Assembly (NCBI GenBank): GCA_019828545.1
Contig: JACVRA010000051.1
Location: 232,842 to 296,841 of the forward strand
Length of the DNA: 64,000 nucleotides
Reading direction: 5' to 3'
DNA from: Paracamarosporium sp. OC-R06-R3
Taxonomy: Eukaryota; Ascomycota; Dothideomycetes; Pleosporales; Didymosphaeriaceae
A program made the position numbers and the translations under genes. This document shows positions 33,619 through 45,518 of this stretch, piece by piece. Under the pieces are notes generated by a model, which was given only the letters and a program-made list of their open reading frames with translations, was not told the origin of the DNA and ran no database searches. How positions within the stretch are numbered: position 1 is the stretch's first letter; every line of letters begins with the position of its first letter.

Positions 33619-36600
33619 ATGACCGATATCAAGCAAAGCGACAAGAACCTAGCGTCGGAATCGTTACAGACGACAGAAAACGATGCGGACCGGGCCGCGA
33701 AGAGGCAACGCATAGCCTCCCACACACCCAGAGTACCCGAAAGTTTCGTTTTTGCAGCATCAGAGACCTTCGACGAAGAACAAGTTAGAATAGAGAAAAA
33801 AAGCTTTGCGGAAAACTCACGAACCCAAACAGTCAATATCCAGAACGACATTGCCGATCGTAGAGCTCATGTAAGCTAATTGTCTCCAAGCAATCAAACG
33901 ATCTCACAGAACGACACTAATGAGTCTCAGCATACCTATGAGAAGTCACCATCAAGACGGAACGATTTGGGTACTTTCACGTTATGTTACGTTCCGAGAG
34001 TTTAACATCTGTTAACGCTTTGTCTAGATAGCACAAAGAACTCAAACCCGAATCCTTCACCTGGTATTCTACGTGACGGTTTCATTGAAGAGTGTGACAC
34101 ATGTTTTGGGATGGTATGATAGTAAGTAAATTATCTAAGAGCTACGTTCTGACCATCGCCTAGATCCAGCTCCCAGCGTCAAATCTTCGCCTGAGTACTC
34201 TCGGAGAAATGGGGCACACTCGTATTGAAGTGACGCTCAGGCTTCACGGCCGAAGCATCATGGTATGCCACTCTGAGTCCATGGCATACGGAGGACTCCT
34301 TGAGCGCAGATGTTCAGAAGCGTTAATCGATCTATCAGAGCGATTTGAACTAGCCTTGGATGCATATCTCTTACTAGATAAGAGGTCCAAAGGTGCATCA
34401 CGAAGCTACGTACTATGTATCGTGCTCCAAGGAAACCGGGGAAATGCCAATCAAATAGGATCGCTGCTGAATGACGCTGAAATCTATCTCCAAACACCTC
34501 GCGCCTTCTACAAACCATTGGAATACTTTAATCCACAATACCTATACCGACCGCCCGACGTAGATGGAGACCCGAACATCCAAAATGAAATCGAATCTGA
34601 TCAGGAAGTTGGTAGAGGAGTAGGTCTAGGCGATGACGATCCTTTGAAATTTTCAATTCATCAGGCAATTGATTCCGCCCTTGGACCTCAGATATATGCG
34701 CAAATAATGGCAAGTCCTCGTTTACAGACGTATTTAAAGCCGTAAGTTGAGTATAGACAGTTTATATAGATTAATTATGGCGTTGACAACTTGCAGTCAT
34801 CAATTAAAAGCCCTGTCTATGATGGTAGAAAAGGAGAGTGGAAGAATTGAGGGGAATAATTTTGAGTCTATGTGGACTACAGTCTACGACACGAACGGAC
34901 GGAAAAGGCACGTTTAGTTGAGACACGATTTCATGACAATGCTAACCTGACAATGTAGGTATCGCAATGCAGTGACTGGCTTCACTCAATCCGAAATTCC
35001 AGTGCCGTGTCTTGGCGGTATTTTAGCTGACGTAAGATGCGCCTCGATTTACGAGTTAATGATCGCCGTTATTGATGAGTTTCTAGGAGATGGGTCTCGG
35101 AAAAACTTTGTCTATGCTTGCCCTCATTACACTGAAATTGGATGAGATAGAAAATTTGACTTTGGATCCGTCTCGAAGCCGCACTACCATTATCGTCACA
35201 CCTGTGTCACGTGAGTCCACACATTCGAAAGCAGCCACTTGCCAGGTCTAACACAATTAGTAGTTCTTCAAACATGGGAGGAACAAATGAAGAGGTGAGG
35301 AGATAAGTAACGTCCCGCCGATCTGCTTAATAATCCTTTTATAGTCACATTTATCCTGGAAGAGTTTCTTACTACATCTATCACGGTTCCTCGAGGCGGA
35401 TATCGCCATTCAATCTCCACAAGCATGATGTCGTTTTGACTACATATGAAACTCTTGTATCCGAGCATTTGAGCAAAAGCCATGACAACAAAGAAGCTGT
35501 GTCCTTGCTCGATCTCGAATGGTTCCGAGTCGTTCTGGATGAAGGTACGCTATAGCTAAAATCCTCAAGCCAAAGACTCTGACTAGACATTTCAATTCAG
35601 CTCACCTAATCCGAAACTCCAAATCAAAGCGGCATCGGGTAGTGAGAGAGCTAAAGTCGCGACATCGTTGGTGTCTCACTGGGACTCCGATATTCAATCG
35701 CGTGGAAGACTTTGGAGCGTTACTCACCTTCCTACGTGCGAATCCATTTCATGACCAGAAATTCTTCAGCTCATTTATCTCGGAGCCTTTGAAAAGCCAC
35801 CCAGCTAGAGCACTGACATACCTTCGTAAACTCGTCCAATCCATCTCTCTGCGGAGGAGGAAGGTTTCTGTCCAGGAAGATCTCGGGATTCCAGGCCGAC
35901 AAAATCGCGTCGAAGAGATCATTCTTGATGACGACGAACGCCAAAAATATGATAGACTTAAGCAAAGCTGGGACAAGGTCCTCCAGGCACAATCAGAGTC
36001 GACCTCGAGAAACATATCCGCTCAATGCATCTTTCAGATAATCCTCAGACTTCGCCAGTTCTGCAATCATGGCTTGGACCTTTTCCCACCATCTGCCATG
36101 GCCATCTTTTCTGAGTCTCTTAATGAAAGCTCAATTCTGAATGAGGTTTTAATGGCTTCGGAAACATGTACAATCTGCATGAAAGCATGCCGGCCTCAGC
36201 AAAATAATCTCAGCCAGGCATATCCGTTAGAATGCGGGCATTTGCTTTGTCTGAGCTGTGAAAAGAAGATGGAAGACAATACATCCCCGGAGAGTGTGGA
36301 TTGCAAACTTTGTCTCAGGGAACACGAGACAAACAATCCGTCCCGCAAAGCCATAGCAGCGTTTCCGGTGTCTGCAGTACCAAATGATCCCAAAAGCCCT
36401 GGGAAGCTCTACAAGCCATCGTCCAAGGTCGTTACCTTGATGCGAAATCTTCATAGTGAAATGATCTCTACTTCGCCACCATTGAAAAGGTACCAGCTAC
36501 CCGACTCTTCTACAAATCTCTGTTCTATGCCTCCGCTAACATACTCTTACCACCTGTGAAGCATCGTATTCTCAGGTTGGAAGAAGATGCTAAGCCTAGT

Positions 36601-37206
36601 TGAACAAGCCTTGAAAAATAGCAATATCCCGTACGAGCTTATCGACGGCTCTTTAAGTGATCAATCAAGACGAGCTGCGCTACGAAACTTTCGTGCTCAG
36701 AAAGGCTATTGCGTTCTTCTTGCATCTGTTGGAAGTGCTGGTGTCGGGTAAGTGTCTTTAACAGTGCCGCGATTCATTTATTTAAAGTAAAATTGAATCT
36801 GACTCGTCGCGTAGACTAGATCTCACAGTAGCGTCAAGAGTTCACATGCTTGAGCCACAATGGAGCCCTATGGCGGAACAGCAAGCCCTGGATCGAGTGC
36901 ATAGAATGGGTCAGAACAGAGAAGTTGTTGTGACGCGGTACATTGTGAAGAACTCGATTGAGGAGGTAAGTTGCCGAGCGTGTTCGTTTCGTGTTGTTTT
37001 TAGAACACTTGTCTCATCACCACAGTATGTTGTTGCCGTACAAGGAATCAAATCAAGTATCATGAACCAGTCCGTCGAGGGAAACGAGTCGGTGCAACCC
37101 TTGAATGCAAAGGAGAGATTTATGAAGGTGAGATATGAGAGCGTATCAACAAACTAAAGCGATAAATGCTGACATAATGTTCTTTCAGTATCTCCAAGAA
37201 TGTTGA
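33619..37206 (+). CDS. SNF2-family helicase-like ATPase with embedded RING finger (RAD5/RAD16/HLTF-like)
   Basis: Fourteen exons whose phases all close: 33619-33870, 33910-33970, 34028-34113, 34164-34741, 34797-34907, 34959-35031, 35087-35210, 35261-35294, 35345-35544, 35601-36489, 36562-36747, 36815-36965, 37026-37127, 37189-37206; 954 aa. Motif I GGILADEMGLGKT (about 382-394), DEAH in VVLDEAHLIRN (505-508), LTGTPIFNRVEDF, a C3HC4 RING (CTICMKAC...CGHLLCLSCEKK...CKLC, about 695-745), then helicase-C with SAGVGLDLTVASRVHMLEPQW and VHRMGQNREV. Relatives remodel chromatin or act as ubiquitin ligases in DNA-damage tolerance; no HIRAN domain seen. Intron 34908-34958 starts GCACGT, a GC-AG intron. 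The first intron is only 39 bp. Confidence 0.9.
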
Positions 37207-37376
37207 CAGTATAGAAGAGTAGTTAGGGTTGGGGTGAAGAAGACCACTCACCTGTTAAAGCTCCCTAAACATTTTCATCACGATTTGTGAACTAGCGTAC
37301 CCCCAGATGGAGACCTACCCCCAACACTGTCTCTAATAAGGGACGCCATATTGCGGATAAATTTATACTCCTATTC

Positions 37377-38561
37377 TCATACTTCTACTTTCTGTGACCT
37401 GCCTCTTCGCAGTCTTAGTCTTGGTGGAGAACGACTAGTCAATCTCGTCCACCCTTTTTCATCTTTCATCAGCATTACAGTAACCTGATCGCCAAACTTC
37501 GTCCACTTGCTCGTGGTCTCTACAGAGCCAACTCGGAAGGCAACTGCATCCTCAGGACCGTGCGCCAGCAACCCAACATGCGATGATTTGAGCAGCGGCA
37601 ACGTGTTGAACCAAATAGCGATGAACAACAACACAGCTGTGGCGACAGCTTCCAGCAACGGCAGCACAAGCCATTCCCAGCGCACGTGATAATATGCGGT
37701 TCTCGTATACACCTGACCACTCGTCGTATTAACGTTCAGGTTGTGTGTACTCTGCTGTACCTGGTTCGTGATCGCCATGGCCATTTTCTGCGCCAGTTCG
37801 CTGATATTAGCATTCACCATGAAGCTAGCCATACCAATAACATTAGTCACGTAATCCTCAGAACCGATGTAATTGGAAGCCACCGAGATATTTGGATGTA
37901 GTATAGAATTGGTCGTATTGGGGGCAAGAAACTGCATCCATTTTGTGTCGAGGAGGCCGAAAAGCGATTTGAAGCTGGAACAATAGAAGTCTGTGGAGTA
38001 TGAATCCTGCGGTATCTGGTTGGAGGAAGAGTCATAGAACTCCGCGAGCTCCTCATTCGAGGCAAATGTGTATTCGGGTTTCGCATCGGTCTCGCTGCTA
38101 GAGGTGAACAGCAGCGGTGCTATCTTTACTTCACTTGCTTCGGAGATGTTGGCGTTCTGTCCATCGGTGCGCAACTTGGTGTAGTTGTGCTGGCACCAAT
38201 ACCAGTTTGTTACCGTCACATGCGTGTCTGGCACTCCGAGTGACAAGTCGTCGAGGAAGTCCTTGCTTGTGACATTACCAACGACTTTAATGGTATATAG
38301 GCGAGCAACATCTACTCGTTTGTGGACTTGAGCAGGGCTATCCATGACAAGATTTTCGAGTATGGAACTGAAGTTTTCGTAAACGTGACCATCGGGTGCA
38401 CCGAAGTTGATTGACATGTCACGGAAGGTTTTCACATCATTCATCGTGAACGTGCATTTCAAGAAATGGGCCGGATCATTCATGCCTGAGTCCTCCTGGC
38501 TGCAGTTGCGTTCGGTCGTATCAGTAATATCTTGATTGATAGGATTATGGCAAAGTGGCAT
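37377..38561 (-). CDS. DUF3176-like membrane protein, N-terminally truncated
   Basis: Single frame, about 394 aa from ATG 38561. It carries the extracellular Asn-glycosylation-rich region (many N-x-S/T), Cys pairs, and the single C-terminal membrane helix (WEWLVLPLLEAVATAVLLFI) followed by a short basic cytoplasmic tail, as at the C-terminus of fungal DUF3176 proteins. These proteins normally have a further about 150-200 N-terminal residues with membrane helices. The upstream DNA (38,562-39,000) encodes nothing like that, so the copy is probably 5'-truncated and may be a pseudogene. Function of the family is unknown. Confidence 0.6.
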   Translation of the reverse strand: MPLCHNPINQDITDTTERNCSQEDSGMNDPAHFLKCTFTMNDVKTFRDMSINFGAPDGHVYENFSSILENLVMDSPAQVHKRVDVARLYTIKVVGNVTSKDFLDDLSLGVPDTHVTVTNWYWCQHNYTKLRTDGQNANISEASEVKIAPLLFTSSSETDAKPEYTFASNEELAEFYDSSSNQIPQDSYSTDFYCSSFKSLFGLLDTKWMQFLAPNTTNSILHPNISVASNYIGSEDYVTNVIGMASFMVNANISELAQKMAMAITNQVQQSTHNLNVNTTSGQVYTRTAYYHVRWEWLVLPLLEAVATAVLLFIAIWFNTLPLLKSSHVGLLAHGPEDAVAFRVGSVETTSKWTKFGDQVTVMLMKDEKGWTRLTSRSPPRLRLRRGRSQKVEV

Positions 38562-39735
38562 AGTAATTGGTACGACAGTCCGCCAGCTTGACAAGCTTCC
38601 ACGCAGGTGCCTGCTTCAAATTTACAAATTCCTTTGCCCCAACAAACACTACTACAAGTTCAAGCTAGCAGAGAGAGCGGGCCTGAAGTTTGGGGAAATT
38701 CGAAGATTGGCAATAAACAATGTTACCATCAAGATGCCTTGCCAACGCGAACAAATCAAGGCGACCTACTTAAAATTGTGGCTCTCAGGCCCACATATTG
38801 TCTCCCCACTCAATAGGTGACTCGGGTCTGAAGAGCCAAATGAAATAGTGTGGATATCCCTCACAACACCTATGATAGCTTTTTTATAAGCCTGTGAAAG
38901 GAGGAGGTAGTAGCCAAGCGCTTTACATAAACTGTGAGCATTTTCCAAGCGGGAATAAGAGACGGCTATAATCAGGGAGACTAGAAGTTCAGCGTCAACG
39001 CTTAGGACTCACACGCTGTAATTGCCCTTGACCTTATTACAACCGCTGTTGTCTAACCCCTTCCCAAAAGTATCTCTGCTGCGCCGAGCACGCCCAGCGT
39101 TAGTGACCTTTCAAGCCTACGACTTCTTTAAACCGCATTACTAATGAATTCCTTAATGAACTATCAACCCCCGTCATGGCGATCTTGACGCTGTTGACCC
39201 ATCACGAACTTCTATGGTCCCAGCCAATCGACTTTGGACGAAACAAAATGATTAATAATCGATCAAATCAGCTTTCGCTGATTTATTGGTTTCTTGTTGT
39301 TTAAACCGCAACCTGTGCACTAAGCTGACTTACATCTCTTCCGGATGATCTTCCACAACTGGCGCGGCGAGCACTGTATGAAGAGCTTGAAAATTGCCTT
39401 AGAGAACGGGTGGATGATCACCACAACTAACTACGTAATCTTCCCACTGGGCGTGTTGAGTCCTCATAAAGACCGGACGGTGCTCACGTTCGATCTAGTA
39501 AATAAACAGTACTGCAATGCTAAGGAGCGCAATATTACTGCTTCGAACAAGCCAATGAAGAAAGCGGACAAACGATTTGAGACGCGATACGTGGAAATAA
39601 ACCAGAAAGATCACAGCCAACTGGTAATGCAGAGAGAACTCGAACTTAGAGTAAAGTCCCAGCCATCTTGGCAATTAAAACCGAGCTACGAGTCCAATCT
39701 TGACCCTGGTATCGACTGAATTATGGAAAGCCGTT
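38562..39735. other. intergenic, no supported gene
   Basis: A 124-codon + strand frame (39345-39719) is charged and lacks motifs; I do not support it. It contains the palindrome at 39265-39284. The 5' part of the truncated DUF3176 gene would be expected here but is absent. Confidence 0.45.
39265..39289. repeat. palindrome and distant inverted-repeat arm
   Basis: AAATCAGC-TTTC-GCTGATTT forms a perfect 8-bp stem at 39265-39284. The 25 bp to 39289 match the reverse complement of 46097-46121 at 22 positions, all three differences being transitions. The two arms flank the GHKL-ATPase/NOV gene. Confidence 0.5.
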
Positions 39736-42700
39736 CTACACTGTGGCTGTAACGGCATACGTGGGTACAGAAAAGTTCAATATACCCTCTTCCCCGCGAG
39801 TGTATGGATCCAAATATACTTTCCATTGCGGCCGATGTCCTGCACCGTCTTCCAATGCATCCAAGCCCGAGATGCGTAGAATGACATAGATCTCTGAGGG
39901 TGTCGCCGAGGTGACGCGCAAGTTCTTTGCCTGGTCAATGTTAGCCCAAATGATCTGCTGACTTGCCGCATGACTGAATAAAGTTTACCAGTTCGTGTTG
40001 ACGGCCGCTCATATAAAAGGTAGTAGTCGGGTCTTGGCTCGTTGTGCTCTTAACTTCTAGTCGGTACAAAGGCGCATTTCCATTGTCGCAAGCCGTGAAT
40101 AGCCATTCTGGCGTTTCATACGTGTGCTGCATCTGAAAGAAGTGGCGGGTGAGGGCGCCCTGGATATCCTGATAGGTAAAATCCGACACTTCGCGGCCAA
40201 AGTTCGAGAAGCCAGCCCGGGAGCGCAACGAGCTGGTCCAGTTGTCCTCACCCGTGAAGCCAGGGAGCTCGAGCTTATTACGTAGCAACATATACACCTA
40301 GATAAAAGTCAGCTTCTAACCCGACCGGATATGACAAGCCAAACTATATAAGGGACTTACAAACAGTTCTCCTAGAAAGCCGACTTCAAAGTCACGAGCC
40401 ATTTCATTTTCGGTACGATTTGGAATCGCCCCTGCTCGCCGGCGCGCACTGGGATTGACCTGAACCGGTGTTGACACGGGAAGAAGCTCGAGGGCCTCCC
40501 TCAATGTGCTCATTTCAAAAGCACCACCCCTGCCTTCAGACTGGCGGCTTGACCCCCCGAATCGAGACCTTGATATAGGGTCTATGTTTTGGATGAAGCT
40601 GTGAATCCGCTCCCTGTTTCGGTTGCGGTTATCTGTACTGTAGAAATTCGCTACCGTGTCATGGGGCGTGAATGGTCGCTCATGAGTGCTCTCATCAGAA
40701 GGTACATTCAGATGTTCTTGCGACCGAAGCTCGGGCGAGACCAGCCTAGAGCTAGGTCGATGGTTCACATGTGGTCGCAGAGTTGTGTTTGTGGTTACTG
40801 ACCTCGCCGAAGCACGCGTAGAATCTACGACAACTGACCTCGAGATATCTGAGCGAATACTGCTAGCAGACGTTGTGGACGTGTCGTCGTCATTGTGTTC
40901 GTAGATGCGGTCACTTTGGCTCTGCAAGCTTTCATCGATTAGATCTGCCACCAAAGTCTCTTCGTAATCGTCTGCAGCATTCCCACCAATGATACCTTTT
41001 CTGATCAACAATGCCTTCAGCGAGGCAAGTGGTACTTGAAGGAGTAAGTGAAGGTCAGGAAGATCGGTCGGTTCAAGTTCTAGTGCTGCTACAAGCTGAT
41101 CTGGAAAATCTGTTATCAGTGCACAATCGCGCATGTGCCTGTTCGCCGAGACGTAAATATCCAGCTTGTCAGTGTTATCCTCTGCATTGCTGACTTTCAC
41201 ACTAGAACCTCCTTCGCTCTTCGTTACCATAGTGCTTTCCAATGTATAGTGTGTCTTAATATCTGAACTCCTCCAGACCTCGACGTTTTCAAAAAGCGGA
41301 CCAAGCTCATAAATTGGCTCACAACCGGCGAACTCAAAATATCTATATCAGCGTAAGCAGGGATAATGCAGCGTCCGATCGGAAGATGAAATTGCGTACT
41401 TGACAAGTGCATCTGCACGACCTCGAAAGTCCTGTGTGAGGGCATGATCGCGTTCAAGCGGTTCGCGAGGTTCTGTCTTTATATGGACTGTCTCAGACAG
41501 AAACGAGGTGCAACCTTGATTGAGAAGCAGTTCTGAAACTTCTTTGGAGGTATCGAAATCGAAATCCAGAAAGGCGTGACTGTCAGAGAAGATGTCGAAT
41601 AGGTCTTGCCTGTCGTTGATGTAGAAAGTTCCGATCGGACAAAGCTTACGCAGACACGTCGGCGTGCGGCACGGCCAGTACGCTTGGTTCTCTAGTCGTT
41701 TGAGCTCCTTATCTTTCTCACCTAGGCGGGAAATTTCTTGCACAAGCTCTTTTACGTACTGATACCCGCTTTCGTTTTCCATAGGAACGATTGTCATTAA
41801 TTTTAGCAAGTCAGTTATCAGCATTTCCAAGGTTGCATTCGGAACATTCAAAGTTTCCCGAAATAATTCGCGGTATTGATTCAACGAGGGCATGAGAGGA
41901 TACTTGGACCGCAGAACCGACCGGGTCCAGATGCAGTCACGGAGTGGCAGCCACCGGCCCTTTTGGTCGTTAAAACCGCGGAGAAAGACGAGGGGACGCT
42001 TCTTGAAAGCTTCTCTATCAGAGCGGTCAGCTAGCTACTACGTTTCAGTCGTGGGAACATGCATTATTTGTCACGGCCCTCGGCGACGGCAACTCTCAAT
42101 TCTCTCATACAGTCGGTACACTCGCTTCGGATCGTCGCGTGATTTTCCTGGCATCAACGCCAAGTCGTCAAGTAGCTCGTTGATGCCAGCATTTGGAAGT
42201 TGGAGGACGTCGGTAAAGAAAGCCGTTGCTGCTGGTGCATGTGTCTCTATGATGCGACGAATAGCGATTTTGCTCTCCAGCTTAAGGTCGTTCTGCAAAA
42301 ACTCATCATCATCCCACACACACTGAGCTATAGTTTTCCATGTAAGCGCAGATCCCGATGAAGAAGGCAAGGCGATGCAGGGGAATTTATCATTCATGGT
42401 GAACCTGTACTTGATTAGAACAATTCATTCAGCATACCCTACTCTACTCACATGTTTGCATAGTGTTTCTGTAGAAACGTATGTACTTCGGTAACATCCG
42501 CAATGGTTGTCGACTTGTTCTTCGTAAGATGTGTGAGATAGAGTCCAGCTTCGGTAACTGTCACATTTGGGACCCTTAAGATCTCTCCAAACAATCGATC
42601 CAGTTCATGGCCGTAAACTGACCGCAAAGCAGGCTTGAATGAGAAGCCCTTGGGTCCATGCCAAACACAGCTTCTCAGAAGTGCGCACTTGTTATCTGGA

Positions 42701-45518
42701 AGATTGACAAGGACATTTTCAAACGCTTTCCTGTTGAAGAAAGTCAGTATTATCGGTCAGCTCCAGGTTGCTGCAGTGCCTGGAACGGAGACTACAAGTG
42801 GTAGCTGTATACACTTACTCGATCTCTCCTATCTGCCAAGGCAAGAAAGAATGCGACTGGATCGCTAGGTAAAGCTTTTTGGACTTATCGACGTCCCTAT
42901 GTTCTTTGAAGCCCGGCTGATTAAGTATCCACAGATAATAGTCGAGCCCTTCATTCAGGCCTACACCCAAGCTCGATAAGAAATTCCAGTCCTTTGGGTC
43001 GCCGCTGGGTAAGACCAGGAAATGGCAGTTTTCTGGATTGCCAAATAATTTTGTCTTTTCTACAAGTGTTGAAAAGGGGAGGTAGGCTTTACGCAAAGCA
43101 ACTCGATCTTTCGACTCGCACATGAATTCACAGCCTCCTAGAGTGTCTATAACCTGACTTGTCATATTCTTCGAGTAAAGACTCCAGTGCTGATGTAAAA
43201 TAGGCAAGACCTGGTCACGTTTATTGGCCAACAACCATTGGAAGTCTGGGTGGAGTCTATAGTAAACATCGATGAAGCGAGGAGCTAGTGCTACGTTGGC
43301 TGTCTCAGCCAACCATCTCGCGAAGTTGGTTTTTTCAACAGGATTCAGTTGTGCAAAGTGGTCGTTTTTCAGAAAATGTGCCTCGTTGTGACCGGAGAAA
43401 AGCTGTCGCAGTTCGCCAGCAACAGAAATGTCGGCATATGTGACGTTTCCCTTCCTCAAGGAATTGCTACAGGCAAAGCGTATCTTGTTCATATCACCAG
43501 GCCGCAGGTGATTTTGCATCTTGTAGAGATATCTGATTTGGCTGAAGAGATGAACCGGAATTGCCGAGATCATCTTGTCGTGGTAGTCGAGGATTCGCTC
43601 GACGACGTTGGGAACATCACAATCTTTAACCCCAAGGAGTCGAAAGAGCTCTCTCCTCTTGGGGCAAGCGCAAGCCTCTTTGTCTACTAATTGGAATGGC
43701 AATCCAGATGGAATGGTCTCCCCTAAGCTTGCCGGAAAGTAGACTGGATCATCTTTCGAAGGGGGATGCCGCCAGGTGCCGTCGGCCAAGGGAATCAGAG
43801 GGATTTCTTTCAGATCTATTGCATACTTTCTGTCACCCTTCGGCTCCCGAGGTTCGAGAATGACCTTGGCAAGGTCTGAACACCACTCTTTGTTTCGCAT
43901 TTTCATGTGAAGCAAGCTTTGATTGTGCAGCTCTTGAAGCTTGTCACATACCCATTTCCAGTTAGGGACAGTGACACCCAACAACAAGAGTGCCTCGCGG
44001 ACCGATTCAGGATACTTTGAGGAAACGTAGTCGCCAATATGCCCGAAAATCGGCTCACCGTTCCGATCGTGCGCCCAGTCTAAAAATTTTAGGCATTTTG
44101 GCTCCACAATGTTACCGGCTCTGTCCTCAATGACCGCCCTTTCGCGGAAGTGCTTAATAATTCCCTCTTTTATGCCACCCCAATATGCATTTGGGTCGTC
44201 TGTAATGTGATTGAGGTACAGTGGCCACGTCTTTGCCAGCTCGTCCAACTTTGAGGTCCCGTCACCGAAGTTGAAGTCATCAACAGCTTCCTCAAAGGCG
44301 TACGGAATTGCGCTTGCAATGTTTTTGTTCCAATAACTGTCTTCATCGATTGATTGTCGATTCGATGTAGTGAGGAAATCTGCCTGGATGATGAACTGTG
44401 CTGTGTGAGCAGGAGCATTCAAACCATGATGATTTATCGCACCTTAAATCCAAAATCCCCAAGTGGTAGATAGGCAAAGGCATGATTCCGCATCCGTGTT
44501 AAAGGTACATACATGTCTGATTTCTTTCTCACCGGAAAGGCTAGCACGATGTCGGTTTCTCTAATGCCTAGTCGTCGGGTTTCTGTTCCGTCAAAATCAG
44601 TGGTGAATCGGTGTTTGTACCAGCGGCGCTTCGTGTTGGTATCCTTATTTTTGAGCGACACGATGCCAGAATCAGGCGTCCAATCGACGCGCTGGAAGTG
44701 TTTTAAAAAAACTGGCTCAACATCCGAAGAAGCTTTGAAGAGAGTGAGGTGAAATCTTTCTATGCGCCGCAGGAAAAGAATGAGAACAGGGTCGATTGCG
44801 TCAACATCTTTTTCGAGTGCAGTTGAGAAGTCTACTGACTGGTCGCAGATGTGGTCCAGAATAATAGTAGTTTGATGTACTTCATCGTAGTCATCAAAGA
44901 AATCTTTGTCCCACTGCGGCGTAATCATTCCAAGCTCCCTCGTTTGGTCCAGCTGGAAGTAGTAAGGGGGAGAGCGTATGTGTGCACGATTGGCCAGCTT
45001 GAAGACAGACTTGAAGCCAATACCCTTTTCTCCCGTGTATCCTTGGCCAGGTGTTTTGGAACTCCGGCCCGTCCGACATAGCGCCTTAACGTTTTCTCTA
45101 GAGAACCCCTCTTCGTTACATTCAATCTTGACATACTTAGGGAAAATAGTGATGGCTACCGTTGGCGTTTTGTCCTCTGGATAGTTGTTGTCGTCGGCAT
45201 TCTGAATGACTTCCATCAAAAACCGGGCACGGCTTGTGTATAGGTCGGTTGATATGCTAAGAAAAGGTTACCTGTATCTTATCGCAAACAATAGCCGGGA
45301 GTCACGGGGCGGCCTCACATTTTCAGTGCCTTTGCCAAGTCTTCGCGAATCTCCTCCCCGCCTTCAATTGCTTGTAGCATGCCCTTGCGGCCATTTCTTG
45401 CCTCCTCTTCTGCTTCTCGCCTGAATGCAGCTGAATAGGTCCCTTTGCGTCGCGCTAGCTCTTCGATGACTGCGCGTGCCTCTTTCGTTTTCGTTACAGG
45501 ACCTGGAACTTCACTCAT
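39736..45518 (-). CDS. GHKL (HSP90-like/sacsin-type) ATPase with C-terminal NOV_C/DUF3883 domain, NO VEIN-like
   Basis: Nine exons: 45518-45319, 45256-44443, 44395-42819, 42730-42452, 42404-42075, 42014-41400, 41342-40361, 40297-39989, 39930-39736; total 5301 nt, 1766 aa, all phases closing. The N-terminal ATPase shows the N-box FLMEVIQNADDNNYPE (about 80-95), a sacsin/NOV-type G1 variant CNEEGF and G2 GYTGEKGIGFKSVFKLANRA. A long alpha-helical middle and a Ser/Arg/Asn-rich linker (about 1350-1560) lead to DUF3883: FVYMLLRNKLELPGF, SDFTYQDIQGALT, YRLEVKSTT (E1680, K1682) and FYMSGRQHEL. DUF3883 has been placed in the restriction-endonuclease-like fold, where the ExK pair would be catalytic. 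The fifth intron (42015-42074, donor GTGACA) is the least certain junction; a GTTGCC donor with a nearby acceptor would also work. The cellular role is unknown. Confidence 0.87.

Noticed and set aside
39345..39719. 124-codon + frame upstream of the GHKL-NOV gene 3' end
   Set aside because: Highly charged, no motif, and the position is better explained as intergenic.
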